The notes: a model not told the origin generated them from the sequence alone. Counted from the first letter of the stretch, positions 26,359 to 36,711 are shown. The stretch is 64,000 bases of DNA from Gemmatimonadota bacterium (GCA_023249375.1 JAHFCT010000012.1:17813-81812), one strand, 5' to 3'. Made by a program: numbers and translations.

Positions 26359-27590
26359 CGCAGCGTCCGCGAGTTCCATTGACGAATCCACTCCGCCAGT
26401 CCTGCCTCGGACATCGGCCGTGCCACGTGGTAACCCTGGATGACGTCGCATCCGAGCGCGACGAGCACGTGCCAGTCGGCGCGCTCCTCAACACCCTCCG
26501 CCACGGTCGTCAGCTCTAGGTTGCGCGCCAGCGCCAGGCTGGCCTCGACCACGGAGCGCTGCGTAGCGGAGCGCGAGCACCCGTGCACGAACTGGCGGTC
26601 GATCTTGATCTCGTTGAATGGAAGCTGGCGGAGCTGCGACAGTCCCGACTGCCCGGTGCCGAAGTCGTCGATGGATAGGTTGAAGCGCTTGAGCCGCAGC
26701 CGACTGGCCACCTGTGCCATGCGGATCACGTCGCGCGCCACCTGCGTCTCGGTCACTTCAAGCGTGATGCACTCGTTGGGCACTGCCGCCTCGCGCGCGA
26801 TCTCGGCGATGCGCTCCGGCAGGTCGGCCTCCGCCAGGGCGCTCGCGCTGAGGTTGATCGCCACCCGCAAGTCCCCGCCGGCGCGGCGCCAGCGTCCGGC
26901 ACAGGCAATCGCGTGCCGAAGCGCGAACTCGCTCAGCATCCCCGTGAAGTCGGACGACCGCTCGATGAGGGGCACGAAGTTGTTCGGTAGTATCAGGCCG
27001 AGGGTCGGATGCTGCCAGCGCACGAGCGCCTCGACGCCCACGAAGCGCCGTGTCCGGACCTGCACTTTGGGCTGGTACACAAGGTGAAACTCGTCGAGAC
27101 GAAAGGCGTCGCGGACCTCCTGGGACCGCACCGTGACCGGCACCGACTCCGGCTCGGGACGTTCGTCGTTCAGGCGCCCGAGGAGCGTCTGCATGGTGGC
27201 TAGATCGATCGGCTTCTGCACCGCGCCGAGCAGGAGGAGTCCCTGCGCCTTGGCAATCAGGCCGACGCTTTCAATGATGCGGCGGTCCTCGACGCTCATG
27301 ACGACGAACGCCGCGTCGATCCCGAGGTCGGCCAGCGCGTGCAGCGTCTCCACGCCGTCTCCGCCAGCCATCTGGAGGTCGCAGAAAATGAGGTCGAACC
27401 GAACGCCCTGCTCGGTAACGGCGGCCAGCGCCTCTTCCCCGCTTCCCACCGCAACGACTCGCGTCACCCCCAACGCGTTCAACACGCTGGTGGTGTACTC
27501 GCGCACTTCGGCCTGGTCGTCGATGATCAGGACGCGCGGATCGGGCAGGACGGAAGGCGGGGTCACCTGGCCCTGTTCGGGAGATAGCAT
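26355..27590 (-). CDS. Receiver-EAL c-di-GMP phosphodiesterase
   Basis: A 411-residue response regulator. The receiver (about 18-140) keeps IIDDQ, the acceptor Asp in IFCDLQM and Lys in AVQKP. The EAL domain (about 160-405) has the full catalytic set: GVEALVRW, Asn in INLSAS, Glu in LEVTET, Asp pair in IDDFGTG, Lys in IKIDR and Glu in VAEGVE. It should break down c-di-GMP under control of phosphorylation. It is four bases downstream of its dead paralogue and ATGA-coupled to the GGDEF gene. Confidence 0.93.
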   Translation of the reverse strand: MLSPEQGQVTPPSVLPDPRVLIIDDQAEVREYTTSVLNALGVTRVVAVGSGEEALAAVTEQGVRFDLIFCDLQMAGGDGVETLHALADLGIDAAFVVMSVEDRRIIESVGLIAKAQGLLLLGAVQKPIDLATMQTLLGRLNDERPEPESVPVTVRSQEVRDAFRLDEFHLVYQPKVQVRTRRFVGVEALVRWQHPTLGLILPNNFVPLIERSSDFTGMLSEFALRHAIACAGRWRRAGGDLRVAINLSASALAEADLPERIAEIAREAAVPNECITLEVTETQVARDVIRMAQVASRLRLKRFNLSIDDFGTGQSGLSQLRQLPFNEIKIDRQFVHGCSRSATQRSVVEASLALARNLELTTVAEGVEERADWHVLVALGCDVIQGYHVARPMSEAGLAEWIRQWNSRTLR

Positions 27591-27594
27591 CGGC

Positions 27595-28806
27595 TCATCG
27601 CATGCTGCTGACCGTCATCATCCAGCGCGTGATCCACATCGCGAAGTCATCCGCACCAACGGGCCGCGCGATGAACGGTCCCTGGGCGGCGTCGCATCCC
27701 AGCTGCCCTAGCAAGTTCCACTCCGGTCGGTTCGCCACCCCCACAGCCACGGTCCGCAGACGGAGGCGACTCGCCAGCGCCATGCTCGCCTCCACCAGCG
27801 CACGCTTTCGCTCATCTTCCGCGCAGCCCGCCACGATGGCGCGATCGAGCTTGAGCTCGCTGAACGGCACCTCGTCGAGGAAGTCCATGGCCGCATGTCC
27901 CGAGCCGAACTCGCTGATCGCCAGTCGGAATCCCTTGATCCGCAGCCGGGCGGCGATATCGATGAGCGCCACGTGGTGCTCGGGCAGCCGCTGCGCCGAG
28001 AGTTCGATCGTCACGGCCGCCGGCAGCACGTGGTGCTCGATCGCAATGGCCTCGATCTGCTCGGTGAAGTCCACGCGGTCGAAGGCAAGTGAGGAGAGCG
28101 GGATCGAGACCCCGGCCGGGTGATTCCCCCGTTGCCACGCGGCGCATGCCACGATGGCGTCGTGCAGCATCACCGAGGCGAGTCGCTTGGCGTCCGCCGG
28201 AATGCGTTCGAAGTAGTTGCGAAACTCCTCGGACTCGAGTGTTCCCCGCAGCGGATGCGTCCATCCGAGCACCGCCTCCGCACTCTCGCACTCGCCCGAG
28301 CGAATGTTGATTTGCGGGTCGAAGGTCACGGTGAGCTGACTGGCCTCGAAGGCATCACGGATTTCCGCAGGTGCAATGCCCGGCAGTCCCGGCTGTACGG
28401 AGTGAACACCCTCCAGCACGCGCTGCAGCACCGGCTCCAGTTTGTCCGCCGTCAGCGGCTTCTGGATGGCGCCGAGAAATCGCAGCCCCTGCAGCTTGGC
28501 CAGGCTCCCGACGGCGTCGATGACATGCTCGTCCTCCACGCTTACGATGGCCACCGCGCAGCGCGCGCGCTGCCGCGACATCTCGCGAATGGTCTCCACG
28601 CCATCGAGGTCAGCCATCTTCAGGTCCACCAGCGCGAGGTCGAAGGTCCTGCCCGGCTCATGCATCGCCGCCAGCGCCGCACGGCCGCTGTTGGCCTCCG
28701 TGACCTGCTCGATGCCCATTCCTGCCAGGATGCCGCGTACGAACTGCCGGACGTGCTGCTGATCGTCCACCACCAGGATGCGGAGCGTCGAGTAGTCGTT
28801 TGTCAT
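27595..28806 (-). CDS. Receiver protein with degenerate EAL domain
   Basis: A 403-residue paralogue of the next gene. The receiver is intact (VVDDQ; LALVDLKM; AIQKP). The EAL domain has lost the catalytic set: EAL reads AEAVLGW, the metal Asn in INLS is IPLSS, the Asp pair is ISEFGSG, and the last Glu is gone (VAVGVA). It cannot plausibly hydrolyse c-di-GMP; known dead EAL domains bind the nucleotide or partner proteins. Length and order equal the active copy, suggesting tandem duplication followed by loss. Its start overlaps the upstream kinase stop (ATGA). Confidence 0.9.
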   Translation of the reverse strand: MTNDYSTLRILVVDDQQHVRQFVRGILAGMGIEQVTEANSGRAALAAMHEPGRTFDLALVDLKMADLDGVETIREMSRQRARCAVAIVSVEDEHVIDAVGSLAKLQGLRFLGAIQKPLTADKLEPVLQRVLEGVHSVQPGLPGIAPAEIRDAFEASQLTVTFDPQINIRSGECESAEAVLGWTHPLRGTLESEEFRNYFERIPADAKRLASVMLHDAIVACAAWQRGNHPAGVSIPLSSLAFDRVDFTEQIEAIAIEHHVLPAAVTIELSAQRLPEHHVALIDIAARLRIKGFRLAISEFGSGHAAMDFLDEVPFSELKLDRAIVAGCAEDERKRALVEASMALASRLRLRTVAVGVANRPEWNLLGQLGCDAAQGPFIARPVGADDFAMWITRWMMTVSSMR

Positions 28807-30035
28807 GTGGAGTGGCCCGGAGCTGCAGCGAGCCCCGCCGGCGCGCTCGGCGCGCCGGGTTGGAGTAGGCGGAGCAACGCCGAGGACAGTTCGGCTATCG
28901 CGAACGGCTTCGATAGAAATGCGGTGCTTCCATCCGGCGACGCGTCGACGCGCCCCGAAACCACGAGCAGCCTCGGTGCCGGCCGCTCGAGCGACAGCAA
29001 CGCCGCCAGTTGTGCGCTCGACATGTCCCGCAGTGTGCTGTCACTGACCACCACGTGCACGGGCTCGACCCTCTCACGCACCGTGCGCAGCGCCTCGCCG
29101 CCGTCGCTCGCCGTGAGAACCGTACAGCGAAGCTCCTCCAGCATCTCCGTCATGGACTGGCGGACGCCGTCGTGCCCGTCCACCAGCAGCACGGTCGTCC
29201 CCGTCGGCAAGGAGAGCCGCGGCGCCGTGCGCTCGGCCGATGCGCGCGGCGCCGTCGCTCCCGGAAAGTGCAATTCGATGCAAAGCCCCGTGGATGCGTC
29301 GCGACGCACATCCATCCGGCCGCCGAGCGAGCGCATGATCTCGTTCGCCGCCTCCAGCGTAAGACCCTGATCGTCGAGGATCGGACTCTCGCGCTCGGCA
29401 ACGACGGCCATCTCCTGCCCACCAGTGGACTCATTCGGTCGGGCCGGCGCATCGGCGCTGGCACCGGGCAGTGCGACCACTCGCAACATCACCGGGGCGC
29501 CGGCCACGACCTCGTCCGGTCCCGCGATTGCTGAGGCGGCCGGGTCCACACCGTCCGTCACGGTCTCGATCCGCATCACGGCGCCGTCGGCCAACGTCTC
29601 CATCGCATTCGTCACGACGTCCAGCAGCAGCTCGTCGATGAGCCCCGGATCGGCGGTCACCGACGGCAGCGTCTCCTGCAAATGCAACTCCACCTTCACT
29701 TGCACCGGCAGTACGCGGCGGAGGAGCAGCTCCACCGGGCGGAGCGCCACATTGAGGTCCACGGCGTCGGCGATGCCCTTGTTGCGTCGACTGTGGATGA
29801 GCAGTTGCCGCGAAAGCCACGCCGCGCTCTCCGCGGCGCCTCGAATGGACTGCATGCGCGCGCGCTGCTTGCCGGCGAGCGTGGGGTCGAGAAGGGCGAG
29901 GTCCGCGTAGGCGCTAATAACGGTGAGCAGGTTGTTGAAGTCGTGCGCGACGACGTTTGCCAGTCGGCCGATCGCCGCCAGCTTCTGTGCGTCGCGACGC
30001 TCCTCTTCGAGCCGTGGACTGTCGGGCCGGGTCAT
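28803..30035 (-). CDS. Histidine kinase-like protein with receiver, degraded ATPase domain
   Basis: A 410-residue cytoplasmic protein. The HisKA phospho-acceptor is clear (VVAHDFNNLLTVI, about residue 30-40). An N-box-like stretch, LLLDVVTNAMETL, follows, but the G1 DxGxG box is missing and G2 is reduced to QGLTLEAANEIM, so ATP binding is doubtful. The C-terminal receiver (about 275-395) keeps Asp in VVSDSTL and Lys in FLSKP. It may be a phosphotransfer or scaffold protein fed by the upstream hybrid kinase. The ATG at 30035 overlaps the mini-ORF stop (ATGA); longer readings are not supported. Confidence 0.85.
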   Translation of the reverse strand: MTRPDSPRLEEERRDAQKLAAIGRLANVVAHDFNNLLTVISAYADLALLDPTLAGKQRARMQSIRGAAESAAWLSRQLLIHSRRNKGIADAVDLNVALRPVELLLRRVLPVQVKVELHLQETLPSVTADPGLIDELLLDVVTNAMETLADGAVMRIETVTDGVDPAASAIAGPDEVVAGAPVMLRVVALPGASADAPARPNESTGGQEMAVVAERESPILDDQGLTLEAANEIMRSLGGRMDVRRDASTGLCIELHFPGATAPRASAERTAPRLSLPTGTTVLLVDGHDGVRQSMTEMLEELRCTVLTASDGGEALRTVRERVEPVHVVVSDSTLRDMSSAQLAALLSLERPAPRLLVVSGRVDASPDGSTAFLSKPFAIAELSSALLRLLQPGAPSAPAGLAAAPGHST

Positions 30036-30199
30036 GCTTCCACCGTCGCGCGCAGCGCCCGCGCCAAACTGCGAAGGAAATACGGCTTCGCCAGAACCAG
30101 CAGCAGGCTGGAGCCGAGGAAGACGAAGCCGAACGCCGCCGTGGTAGAAACGCGCCACCGCTGCTCCCCGGGCAGGCACATCAGGAGCGCCGGTTTCAT
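30032..30199 (-). CDS. 55-residue receiver remnant, coupled on both sides
   Basis: A small open frame that starts at ATG 30199 inside the stop of the hybrid kinase (ATGA) and ends with a TGA inside the next kinase start (ATGA). Its C-terminus AKPYFLRSLARALRATVEA matches the last strand and helix of a receiver domain; compare [18 protein letters not shown] at the end of the kinase just upstream. A receiver normally has about 120 residues, so most of the domain is gone. It may be a decayed gene kept because it couples translation of its neighbours, or a genuine small protein. Confidence 0.6.
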   Translation of the reverse strand: MKPALLMCLPGEQRWRVSTTAAFGFVFLGSSLLLVLAKPYFLRSLARALRATVEA

Positions 30200-32901
30200 T
30201 TGAGGAGCGCCTCGCGCACGGCGGCCGCGACGCTCTCCAGCTGGTAGGGCTTTTCCAGAAAATGGATGTCGGGCGAAAGCAGGCCGTGCGTGCCGATCAC
30301 ATCCGCCGTATAGCCGGAAGTGAACAGCACCTTGATCCCTGGTCGCAGCATCGCCACCGCCTCGCTCACCGCCTTGCCGTTCAAGCCCGGCATCACCACG
30401 TCCGTCATCAGGAGGTGAATCGGTCCTTCGTGTCGGCTGGCCAGTTCGATGGCCTCGGCGCCGCCCTTCGCGATGAGCACCGAGTAGCCCAACTCCTGGA
30501 GGAGCAGTTCGCCCACCTCGAGCACCGATGCCTCGTCCTCCACCAGCAGCACGGTCCCATTCCCTCTCTGCAGTGGGGCGATGGGCTCCTCCGCAGGGAC
30601 CGGTCTGGCTTCCCGATTGCAGGGCAAGTAGATGGAGAACCGCGTGCCGCGTCCGGGTGCCGTCTCCACGTCGATCCACCCCTTGTTCTGTTGTACGATG
30701 CCGTAAACAGTCGCCAACCCGAGCCCCGTCCCCTTGCCTGTTTCCTTCGTGGTGAAGAACGGCTCGAAGACGTGTTCGCGCGTTTCGGCATCCATCCCGC
30801 TGCCATTGTCGCGCACATCGATGCGCACGTACTCGCCGGCGTGCGGGCCGTGCGGCGTCTCGAATGCGGGTGCCGGTGCGTGGACGTTTTCGGTCGAAAT
30901 CGTCAGTGTTCCACCCTGCGGCATGGCGTCTCGCGCATTGACCGCGAGGTTGGCGAGTACCTGGTCCACCTGACCCGGATCCATCAGCACCGGCCAGAGT
31001 TCCTGTTGCGGCTTCCACTCCAGCAGCACGTCCTCGCCCACGAGCCGCCGAAGCATTTTCAGGAGATTCTCAATCGTCTCATTAAGCGGAAGCACCCGCG
31101 GCATGATCACCTGCTTCCGGGCGAAGGCCAGAAGTTGCGAGGTCAACGCCGTCGAGCGTCGTGCGGCCTCCTCGATCTCCTGCAGGTGCGAGAGCACGCG
31201 GTGGCCGGGCGGCAGCGCCCGTTGCGCCAGCGAAGCGCGTGCCATGATCACGCCCAGCATATTGTTGAAGTCGTGCGCCACGCCGCCGGCCAGGCGCCCC
31301 ACCGATTCCATCTTCTGCGCGTGCGCCAGTTGGGCCAGCAGCGAGCTTCGCTCCTCCTCCGCCCGTCGCAGGTCGGTGATGTCCTGCACGGCTCCCGACA
31401 ACTGCAAGAGCACGCCATCGTCGTCCTTCTTCGGCTCACCAGGCGTCGCCAGCAGCGTGCGAACCTCACCGTCTGGTCGAACGACGCGATAAGTGAGCAC
31501 CCGCGGAGTACGCCCCCGCATGGCAGCGGCAAGCTCCTCTTCGAACATCGCCCGGTCGTCGGGATGCAGACGCGTCTGGATGGCCTCGGCCAGCTCGACC
31601 TGCGTCCTCTCAGGATCGATGCCCCACATCTTCTGCATTTCGTTCGACCAGTCAAGGACGCCCCCGCGGCAGTCCCAGCGCCAGTGCCCCACGTGCGCCA
31701 GGCGCTCCGCCTCGCGCAGGTCGCGCTCGCTCTCCTGCAGGGCTTCTTCCCATCGCAGGCGATCGCTGATGTCGCGCTTGACCGCGACGTAGTTCACGAT
31801 CTCGCCCATCTCGTCGCGAACGGGGGAAATGGACGCTTCCTCGGTGAAGAGCGTGCCATCGCGTCGCTTGTTGACGAAGCGGCCGTGCCACGTCCGTCCG
31901 GCGGTGACGGTGTTCCAGAGCTCACGGTAGAACGAAGCGTCCTGCACGCCACTCTTCATGACGCGCGGGTTTTGGCCTATCACCTCGTCGCGCCGGTACC
32001 CCGTCACCGCCTCGAAGGCGGGATTCACGTACTCGATCAGCGCGTCACGATTGGTTACCACCACCACTTCCGCCGTCTGCTCGATGGCCGCGAGCAGTCG
32101 CTCGCGCTCCCGCTGCGCCTGCCAGCGCTCGGTGACGTCCTGTACGGCGCCTTCCATGCCGATGATGTGACCGTCGCCGTCTCTCAGGGGGTTTCCAATG
32201 GCTACGATGCGCACGGGCGACCCATCCGGCCGGACGAGCGTCATCTCCACTTCATACCGGCGCTCGGCCCGCCACGCCTCCGTCGCCGTCACGCGGAGGC
32301 GCTCCGCGTCCGCCGGTGAGTAGTACGATGCCTCTTCCGCCGGGCTGGGTGGGCCGAGCGCTGGATCGCGGCCGTAGATCTCGTACACCACGTCCGACCA
32401 GAAGAGCGTTTGCGTCGCAAACTCGAACCGCCAGTAGCCGAGGCGCCCCAGCCGTTGCGCCTCGAATAGCCGCCGCTCGCTGTCAACTCGCGCCTGCTCC
32501 TGCGCCACCTTTTCGCGGCGCAGGTGTCGCGCACGCATCGCGCCTTCGACTGCCGAGGCCAGCCGCTTGACGTGCTCCTTGATGACGTAATCCCAAGCGC
32601 CGGCCTTCATGCACGCGACGGCCGTGTCCTCGTTCGTCGATCCGGTCACGATGATGAATGGCACGTCGGGCAGCCGCTGCTGCGCAATGGTCAGCGCCTG
32701 CATGCCGTCGAAGCGCGGCATCATGTAGTCCGACAGGATCAGCTCGGGCTTGAACGATTCCAGTGCGTCGAGGTACGCCTCGCGGGAGTCGACTCGCAGA
32801 AACGTGCAATCGGCACAGACACGCCGGACTTCGCGTTCGTTGAGCTCCGCGTCGGACGGCAGGTCTTCGACGATCAGCACGCGCATGCAGTTCACCGTCA
32901 T
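30196..32901 (-). CDS. Hybrid histidine kinase: REC-PAS-PAS-PAS-HisKA-HATPase-REC
   Basis: A 901-residue cytoplasmic sensor kinase. Receiver 1 (about 6-125) has Asp in [13 protein letters not shown]; three PAS domains follow (about 150-265, 270-390, 395-515). HisKA has the phospho-His in [14 protein letters not shown]. The ATPase is complete ([11 protein letters not shown]-box; [10 protein letters not shown]1; [15 protein letters not shown]2). Receiver 2 (about 780-895) has Asp in [13 protein letters not shown]. No membrane segment. The ATG at 32901 is chosen since GGAG lies five bases upstream; a GTG three bases earlier is possible. Confidence 0.94.
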   Translation of the reverse strand: MTVNCMRVLIVEDLPSDAELNEREVRRVCADCTFLRVDSREAYLDALESFKPELILSDYMMPRFDGMQALTIAQQRLPDVPFIIVTGSTNEDTAVACMKAGAWDYVIKEHVKRLASAVEGAMRARHLRREKVAQEQARVDSERRLFEAQRLGRLGYWRFEFATQTLFWSDVVYEIYGRDPALGPPSPAEEASYYSPADAERLRVTATEAWRAERRYEVEMTLVRPDGSPVRIVAIGNPLRDGDGHIIGMEGAVQDVTERWQAQRERERLLAAIEQTAEVVVVTNRDALIEYVNPAFEAVTGYRRDEVIGQNPRVMKSGVQDASFYRELWNTVTAGRTWHGRFVNKRRDGTLFTEEASISPVRDEMGEIVNYVAVKRDISDRLRWEEALQESERDLREAERLAHVGHWRWDCRGGVLDWSNEMQKMWGIDPERTQVELAEAIQTRLHPDDRAMFEEELAAAMRGRTPRVLTYRVVRPDGEVRTLLATPGEPKKDDDGVLLQLSGAVQDITDLRRAEEERSSLLAQLAHAQKMESVGRLAGGVAHDFNNMLGVIMARASLAQRALPPGHRVLSHLQEIEEAARRSTALTSQLLAFARKQVIMPRVLPLNETIENLLKMLRRLVGEDVLLEWKPQQELWPVLMDPGQVDQVLANLAVNARDAMPQGGTLTISTENVHAPAPAFETPHGPHAGEYVRIDVRDNGSGMDAETREHVFEPFFTTKETGKGTGLGLATVYGIVQQNKGWIDVETAPGRGTRFSIYLPCNREARPVPAEEPIAPLQRGNGTVLLVEDEASVLEVGELLLQELGYSVLIAKGGAEAIELASRHEGPIHLLMTDVVMPGLNGKAVSEAVAMLRPGIKVLFTSGYTADVIGTHGLLSPDIHFLEKPYQLESVAAAVREALLK

Positions 32902-32938
32902 CACGGCTCCTTCGTCGGAGTTGACCGTGGTTTCACAG

Positions 32939-33382
32939 TCACGCCGGTGGCCGGTTCACGAGCAGCCAGTACAGGCCCAGCTTGGAGACCGCCTCCGAGA
33001 ACGCGTCGAAATCCACCGGCTTCACCACATAGCTGTTCGCGCCCAGTTCGTAGGCGGCCTTCACGTCCGGATCCTCGCTGGACGACGTCACCACCACCAC
33101 GGGAATCAGGCGCGTCTTCTCGTGACGCCGGATTTCGCGAAGCACGTCGAGGCCGCTCACCTTGGGCAGCTTGAGATCGAGCAGCACGACGCGCGGCGCT
33201 TCGCCGATGTTCCGCCCCGCGTACGCGCCGGTGCAGAACATGTAGTCGAGGGCGGCGGCACCGTCCTCCACCAGCGTGATCCGGTTGGCCAGTCGGTCCT
33301 TCTTGAGGGCACGCATGGTCAACTCGGCGTCCTGCGGGTTGTCCTCGACGAGCAGGATGTCGATGGCGGAACCGTCGTCCAT
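32939..33382 (-). CDS. Single-domain response regulator
   Basis: A 147-residue CheY/Rcp1-like receiver with no output domain. Acidic pocket [12 protein letters not shown], acceptor Asp in [14 protein letters not shown], switch Ser/Thr in VVVTSSS and Lys in YVVKPVDF. This subtype, with a [12 protein letters not shown] insert after helix 2, commonly partners with PAS or phytochrome kinases. It starts two bases after the stop of the upstream multi-PAS kinase, its likely phosphodonor, and 37 bases ahead of the hybrid kinase. Confidence 0.93.
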   Translation of the reverse strand: MDDGSAIDILLVEDNPQDAELTMRALKKDRLANRITLVEDGAAALDYMFCTGAYAGRNIGEAPRVVLLDLKLPKVSGLDVLREIRRHEKTRLIPVVVVTSSSEDPDVKAAYELGANSYVVKPVDFDAFSEAVSKLGLYWLLVNRPPA

Positions 33383-33384
33383 GG

Positions 33385-36213
33385 TCAGGCCTCAGGCTGT
33401 TGAAGTGCAAAACTGAACGTCGCGCCGCTCCCCACCTCGCCGTGCGCCCAGACGCGGCCCCCGTGCCGGCGCACGATGCGCTGCACGAGGGCAAGTCCCA
33501 CGCCCGTCCCCTCGAACTCCTTCGTGCTGTGCAGGCGCTGGAAGACGCCGAACAACTTGTCCGCATAGCGCATGTCGAACCCGGCGCCGTTGTCCCGCAC
33601 CGAGTACACAGTCTCCCCGTCAACCTGCGCGGCCGTCACCTCGATGACCGCCCCTTCCCGCTTGGACGAGAACTTGATGGCGTTCGACAGCAGGTTGGAC
33701 CACACCTGTCGCATCAGCGACGGATCTCCCACGGCAGCGGGCAGTTCGCCTACCCGGAAATCGATGCGGGCAAGTTCCTCAGGCGTCACGAGGAGTTCGC
33801 GAAACACGGAGTCCGCCATCACGCGCATCTCGATGCGCGACGGCTGCAGCTCGGCGCGACTCAGCCGTGAAAACGCGAGCAGGTCGTCGATGAGCCGGCC
33901 CATGCGGCCGGTGTTCTCGCGAATGATCCCGCAAATGCGCTGCTCTTCATCGCCGAGCCGTGGCCCGACTTCATCGACCAGGATGCGCGTAAAGCCGTCA
34001 ATCGCGCGCAGTGGGGCGCGCAGGTCGTGGGACACGGAATAGGAGAACGCCTCCAGTTCGTGGTTCGACGCCTCGAGTTGCTCCGTGCGGTCGTGGACGC
34101 GCTGTTCCAGCTCGGCATTGAGGGTCCGCAGCTCCGACTCCACCCGCTTGCGCTCGGTGATCACGTCGAAGACCGCCACGAAGTGCTCGGGCTGCGGACA
34201 GTACACCGAGATCGAGAACCACATGCTTAGCGCCTCGACCAAGATCTCGACGGTCTCCGGCACGCCGGTTCGCGCCACGCGGCCGTAGATGGCGAAAAGC
34301 TCCGGATCTGACTCCCGGATGCCGGGAATGACTTCGCTGACCCGCCGGCCGACCACATCCTTCAGCCCCGTCAGTGATGAAAAGGCGTCATTCACGTCCA
34401 GATACGTGAAGTCCGCCGCAACGTCACCATCGTAGAGCATCTTGCAGTACGCAAATCCGTTCAGCATGCGCTCGAAGAGCGACCGATACTTGCGCTCGCT
34501 CTCCTGCAACGCGGTCAGCGTGCGCCGGCGTTCGCCGATGTCCTCCACGCTGCTGATGAAGAACGCGGGGAGACCCTGCGGGTCCCGCTGCAGCGTGGTG
34601 TTGACCTCGGTCCACACCGTGCGACCATTTCGATGGATGTAGCGCTTCTCGAAGCGTGCACTCGAAAGCGTTCCAGCCAGCATCGCATCGAGTTGCCGGC
34701 GGGTCGCCGCCACGTCGTCTGGGTGGGTCAGATCATCCCAGCGCACGCCCGTGATTTCCTCGGCGGTATACCCGAGCATCTCGCCAAAGGCCCGGTTGGG
34801 ATGGACGTCGCCGTTCGGGTAGGTGATGGACCGGCCAAGTGAGGCATTCTCGAACACCAACCGGAAGCGCTCCTCGCTCCGGCGCAACGTCTCTTGGATC
34901 AGCCGATCCCGACTCTCGTCACGGATTACCAGGACCACGCCGGCGATTCGGCCGCCGACCTCCCTGATGGGCGCACCCGAGAACGCGACGGGATGCTCCC
35001 GGCCGTCGCGCGCCACCAGGATGAGGCTGGCGAATCCCACCACCTCGCCTGCGCGCAGCACCTGCGACACCGGACTCTCGGCGTGTGCCCGGGTGTCCTC
35101 GCGCACAACGCGAAGCACCTCACCATGCGGCCGGTCGCGCGCCTCGTCCTGCGTCCAACCCGTCAGCTTCTCCGCCATGGAGTTCATCATCTCGACCTTG
35201 CCGGCCGCATCGATGGAGATGACCCCTTCGCCGATGCTCTCAAGGGTGGCGCGACTCCGAGCTTCGCTCGCCCCGAGCCGGGCTTCATTCTTTCTCCGTT
35301 CCGTGACGTCGATGCAGGTTCCCACCATCCGGGTCGGCTTGCCCCGCTCGTCCGTGAAGAGTGCGCCGCGGGCGCTGAGCGTCCGCCACCCGCCATCTCG
35401 CAGTCGCACGCGGTAATCGGTGTCGTACGGGCGGCCGCGCTCAACAGCATCCGCCAATTCCTGCTCGACGCGCTCTCGCTCGTCCGGGTGGATTCGCGCA
35501 CTCCACAGCTTCAAGCTGGCGATCTCCGCCGGCGTGCAGTCGAAGAGACGAACGAACTCATCCGACCCGACAATCGCGTTGTTGACGGTGTCCCATTCCC
35601 ACGTACCGACGTGCGCCGCTCGCTGTGCCTCATGGAGCTGTTCGTGCGTGCGCCGGAGGGCGATCTCAGCATGCTTGCGCGTGGTGATGTCGACCGAGAG
35701 GATCAGCACGCCCTCTGGCACGGGCTCGATCCGCAGGTCGAACCAGCCGAGCGTGCCATCCGGAAAGGCGAACTCGTTCTCCATCTGGCTGGCGACGCGG
35801 TCGCGCAGGACGCGGCCGATCAGGGCGAAGACCTCCGTCGCTTCGATCCCGGGCCACATCTCGACGTAGCGGCGGCCCAGAAGCTCCGAACTGGGACGTC
35901 GGTTCTGCGCCTCGGCCGCCGCGTTGATGTAGAGGTAGCGCCAATCATGGTCGAGGAGCTGACATCCCTCGAGCATGTGATCCATCGCGGACCGCACGCG
36001 CAGTTCGGGATCGTGCGCCGCGTTTCGTGGCAGGGGGCGCGCGGCGGACGACTTCTTCAGTGCCCGCTCTGGCGCGGCACCCTGCGCGAACGAAGTGTCG
36101 TTCGCCCGTGCCTCCTTCGCGCGGCTGCGCAGACCGCTTGGCACGGCCTTGGAATCGGGCTTCGTCGCCGCGATCCTCCCCTGCTTCTTCATCCATTTGC
36201 CTCGCCTGGTCAT
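33385..36213 (-). CDS. Multi-PAS sensor histidine kinase
   Basis: A 942-residue soluble kinase and first gene of the signalling operon. After a basic, low-complexity N-terminus (1-65) come about five PAS domains (75-690), several closing with the PAC-like pattern (D)ITxRK/VTERRK. HisKA has the phospho-His in [10 protein letters not shown] (about residue 729). The ATPase has [20 protein letters not shown] and [12 protein letters not shown]. Its type resembles bacteriophytochrome-like kinases, but no GAF/PHY chromophore domain is seen. A second ATG eight codons in has a better ribosome site (GAGG) and may be the real start. Confidence 0.94.
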   Translation of the reverse strand: MTRRGKWMKKQGRIAATKPDSKAVPSGLRSRAKEARANDTSFAQGAAPERALKKSSAARPLPRNAAHDPELRVRSAMDHMLEGCQLLDHDWRYLYINAAAEAQNRRPSSELLGRRYVEMWPGIEATEVFALIGRVLRDRVASQMENEFAFPDGTLGWFDLRIEPVPEGVLILSVDITTRKHAEIALRRTHEQLHEAQRAAHVGTWEWDTVNNAIVGSDEFVRLFDCTPAEIASLKLWSARIHPDERERVEQELADAVERGRPYDTDYRVRLRDGGWRTLSARGALFTDERGKPTRMVGTCIDVTERRKNEARLGASEARSRATLESIGEGVISIDAAGKVEMMNSMAEKLTGWTQDEARDRPHGEVLRVVREDTRAHAESPVSQVLRAGEVVGFASLILVARDGREHPVAFSGAPIREVGGRIAGVVLVIRDESRDRLIQETLRRSEERFRLVFENASLGRSITYPNGDVHPNRAFGEMLGYTAEEITGVRWDDLTHPDDVAATRRQLDAMLAGTLSSARFEKRYIHRNGRTVWTEVNTTLQRDPQGLPAFFISSVEDIGERRRTLTALQESERKYRSLFERMLNGFAYCKMLYDGDVAADFTYLDVNDAFSSLTGLKDVVGRRVSEVIPGIRESDPELFAIYGRVARTGVPETVEILVEALSMWFSISVYCPQPEHFVAVFDVITERKRVESELRTLNAELEQRVHDRTEQLEASNHELEAFSYSVSHDLRAPLRAIDGFTRILVDEVGPRLGDEEQRICGIIRENTGRMGRLIDDLLAFSRLSRAELQPSRIEMRVMADSVFRELLVTPEELARIDFRVGELPAAVGDPSLMRQVWSNLLSNAIKFSSKREGAVIEVTAAQVDGETVYSVRDNGAGFDMRYADKLFGVFQRLHSTKEFEGTGVGLALVQRIVRRHGGRVWAHGEVGSGATFSFALQQPEA

Positions 36214-36324
36214 CAGCCAGGCAGTCCACTCCGCAGGGCACGCGACGCGTCCGTGAACGGAGCGATGTCTAAGAAGTACGTGTGCACGAGGGGCAATGTT
36301 CCAGCGCGTATCTCGTTACATCAT

Positions 36325-36354
36325 ATAATAATCGCGCCGAAAAAGGCAAACCAA
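36325..36354 (-). promoter_or_regulatory. Promoter of the signalling operon
   Basis: On the minus strand TTGGTT (36354-36349), 18 bases, then TATTAT (36330-36325) form a sigma-70-like promoter in an AT-rich island that stands out in this GC-rich sequence. It would give a leader of about 105 bases before the kinase ATG. The rest of 36214-36480 shows nothing further. Confidence 0.6.
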
Positions 36355-36480
36355 TGTGTGCGGGTTCATTCAGCGTTCATTATCGCGGCGACGTTCGATT
36401 CAAGGAATCGACCTGGACCGCGGGACGGCACGATTTGCGCCACACGTTCGTCGACGGTGAGCGGCGGCGCACGGAGTCAG

Positions 36481-36514
36481 AAAAACCGAGGCCGCCCAGT
36501 GCGCCGGGCGGCCT
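36481..36514 (-). terminator. Rho-independent terminator of tRNA-Leu
   Basis: Read on the minus strand, a 9-bp stem (arms 36506-36514 and 36489-36497) is followed by GGTTTTTC. It lies just after the tRNA-Leu 3' end and insulates the kinase operon from it. Confidence 0.85.
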
Positions 36515-36530
36515 GCTCGTTTTCCCTCCA

Positions 36531-36615
36531 TGCCGGGGCCGGGAATCGAACCCGGATGGGGTTGCCCCCAAGGGATTTTAAGTCCCTCGCGTCTAGCCAG
36601 TTTCGCCACCCCGGC
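36531..36615 (-). tRNA. tRNA-Leu (anticodon UAA)
   Basis: 85 bases with a 7-bp acceptor stem GCCGGGG/CCCCGGC, discriminator A, a long variable arm (GGGGGCAACCCC) as in class II tRNAs, T loop TTCGATT and anticodon loop CTTAAAA, giving UAA. The CCA end is not encoded. A decayed copy of its 3' half lies at 24798-24856. Confidence 0.95.
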
Positions 36616-36711
36616 GGGGAACGACACTCCGGATTGGGGATTCCGGAATTGGGATTCGGATTTCGGAGCGCCGTGCGATTGGGGATATGGAATAATGATA
36701 CGAGTAAGACA

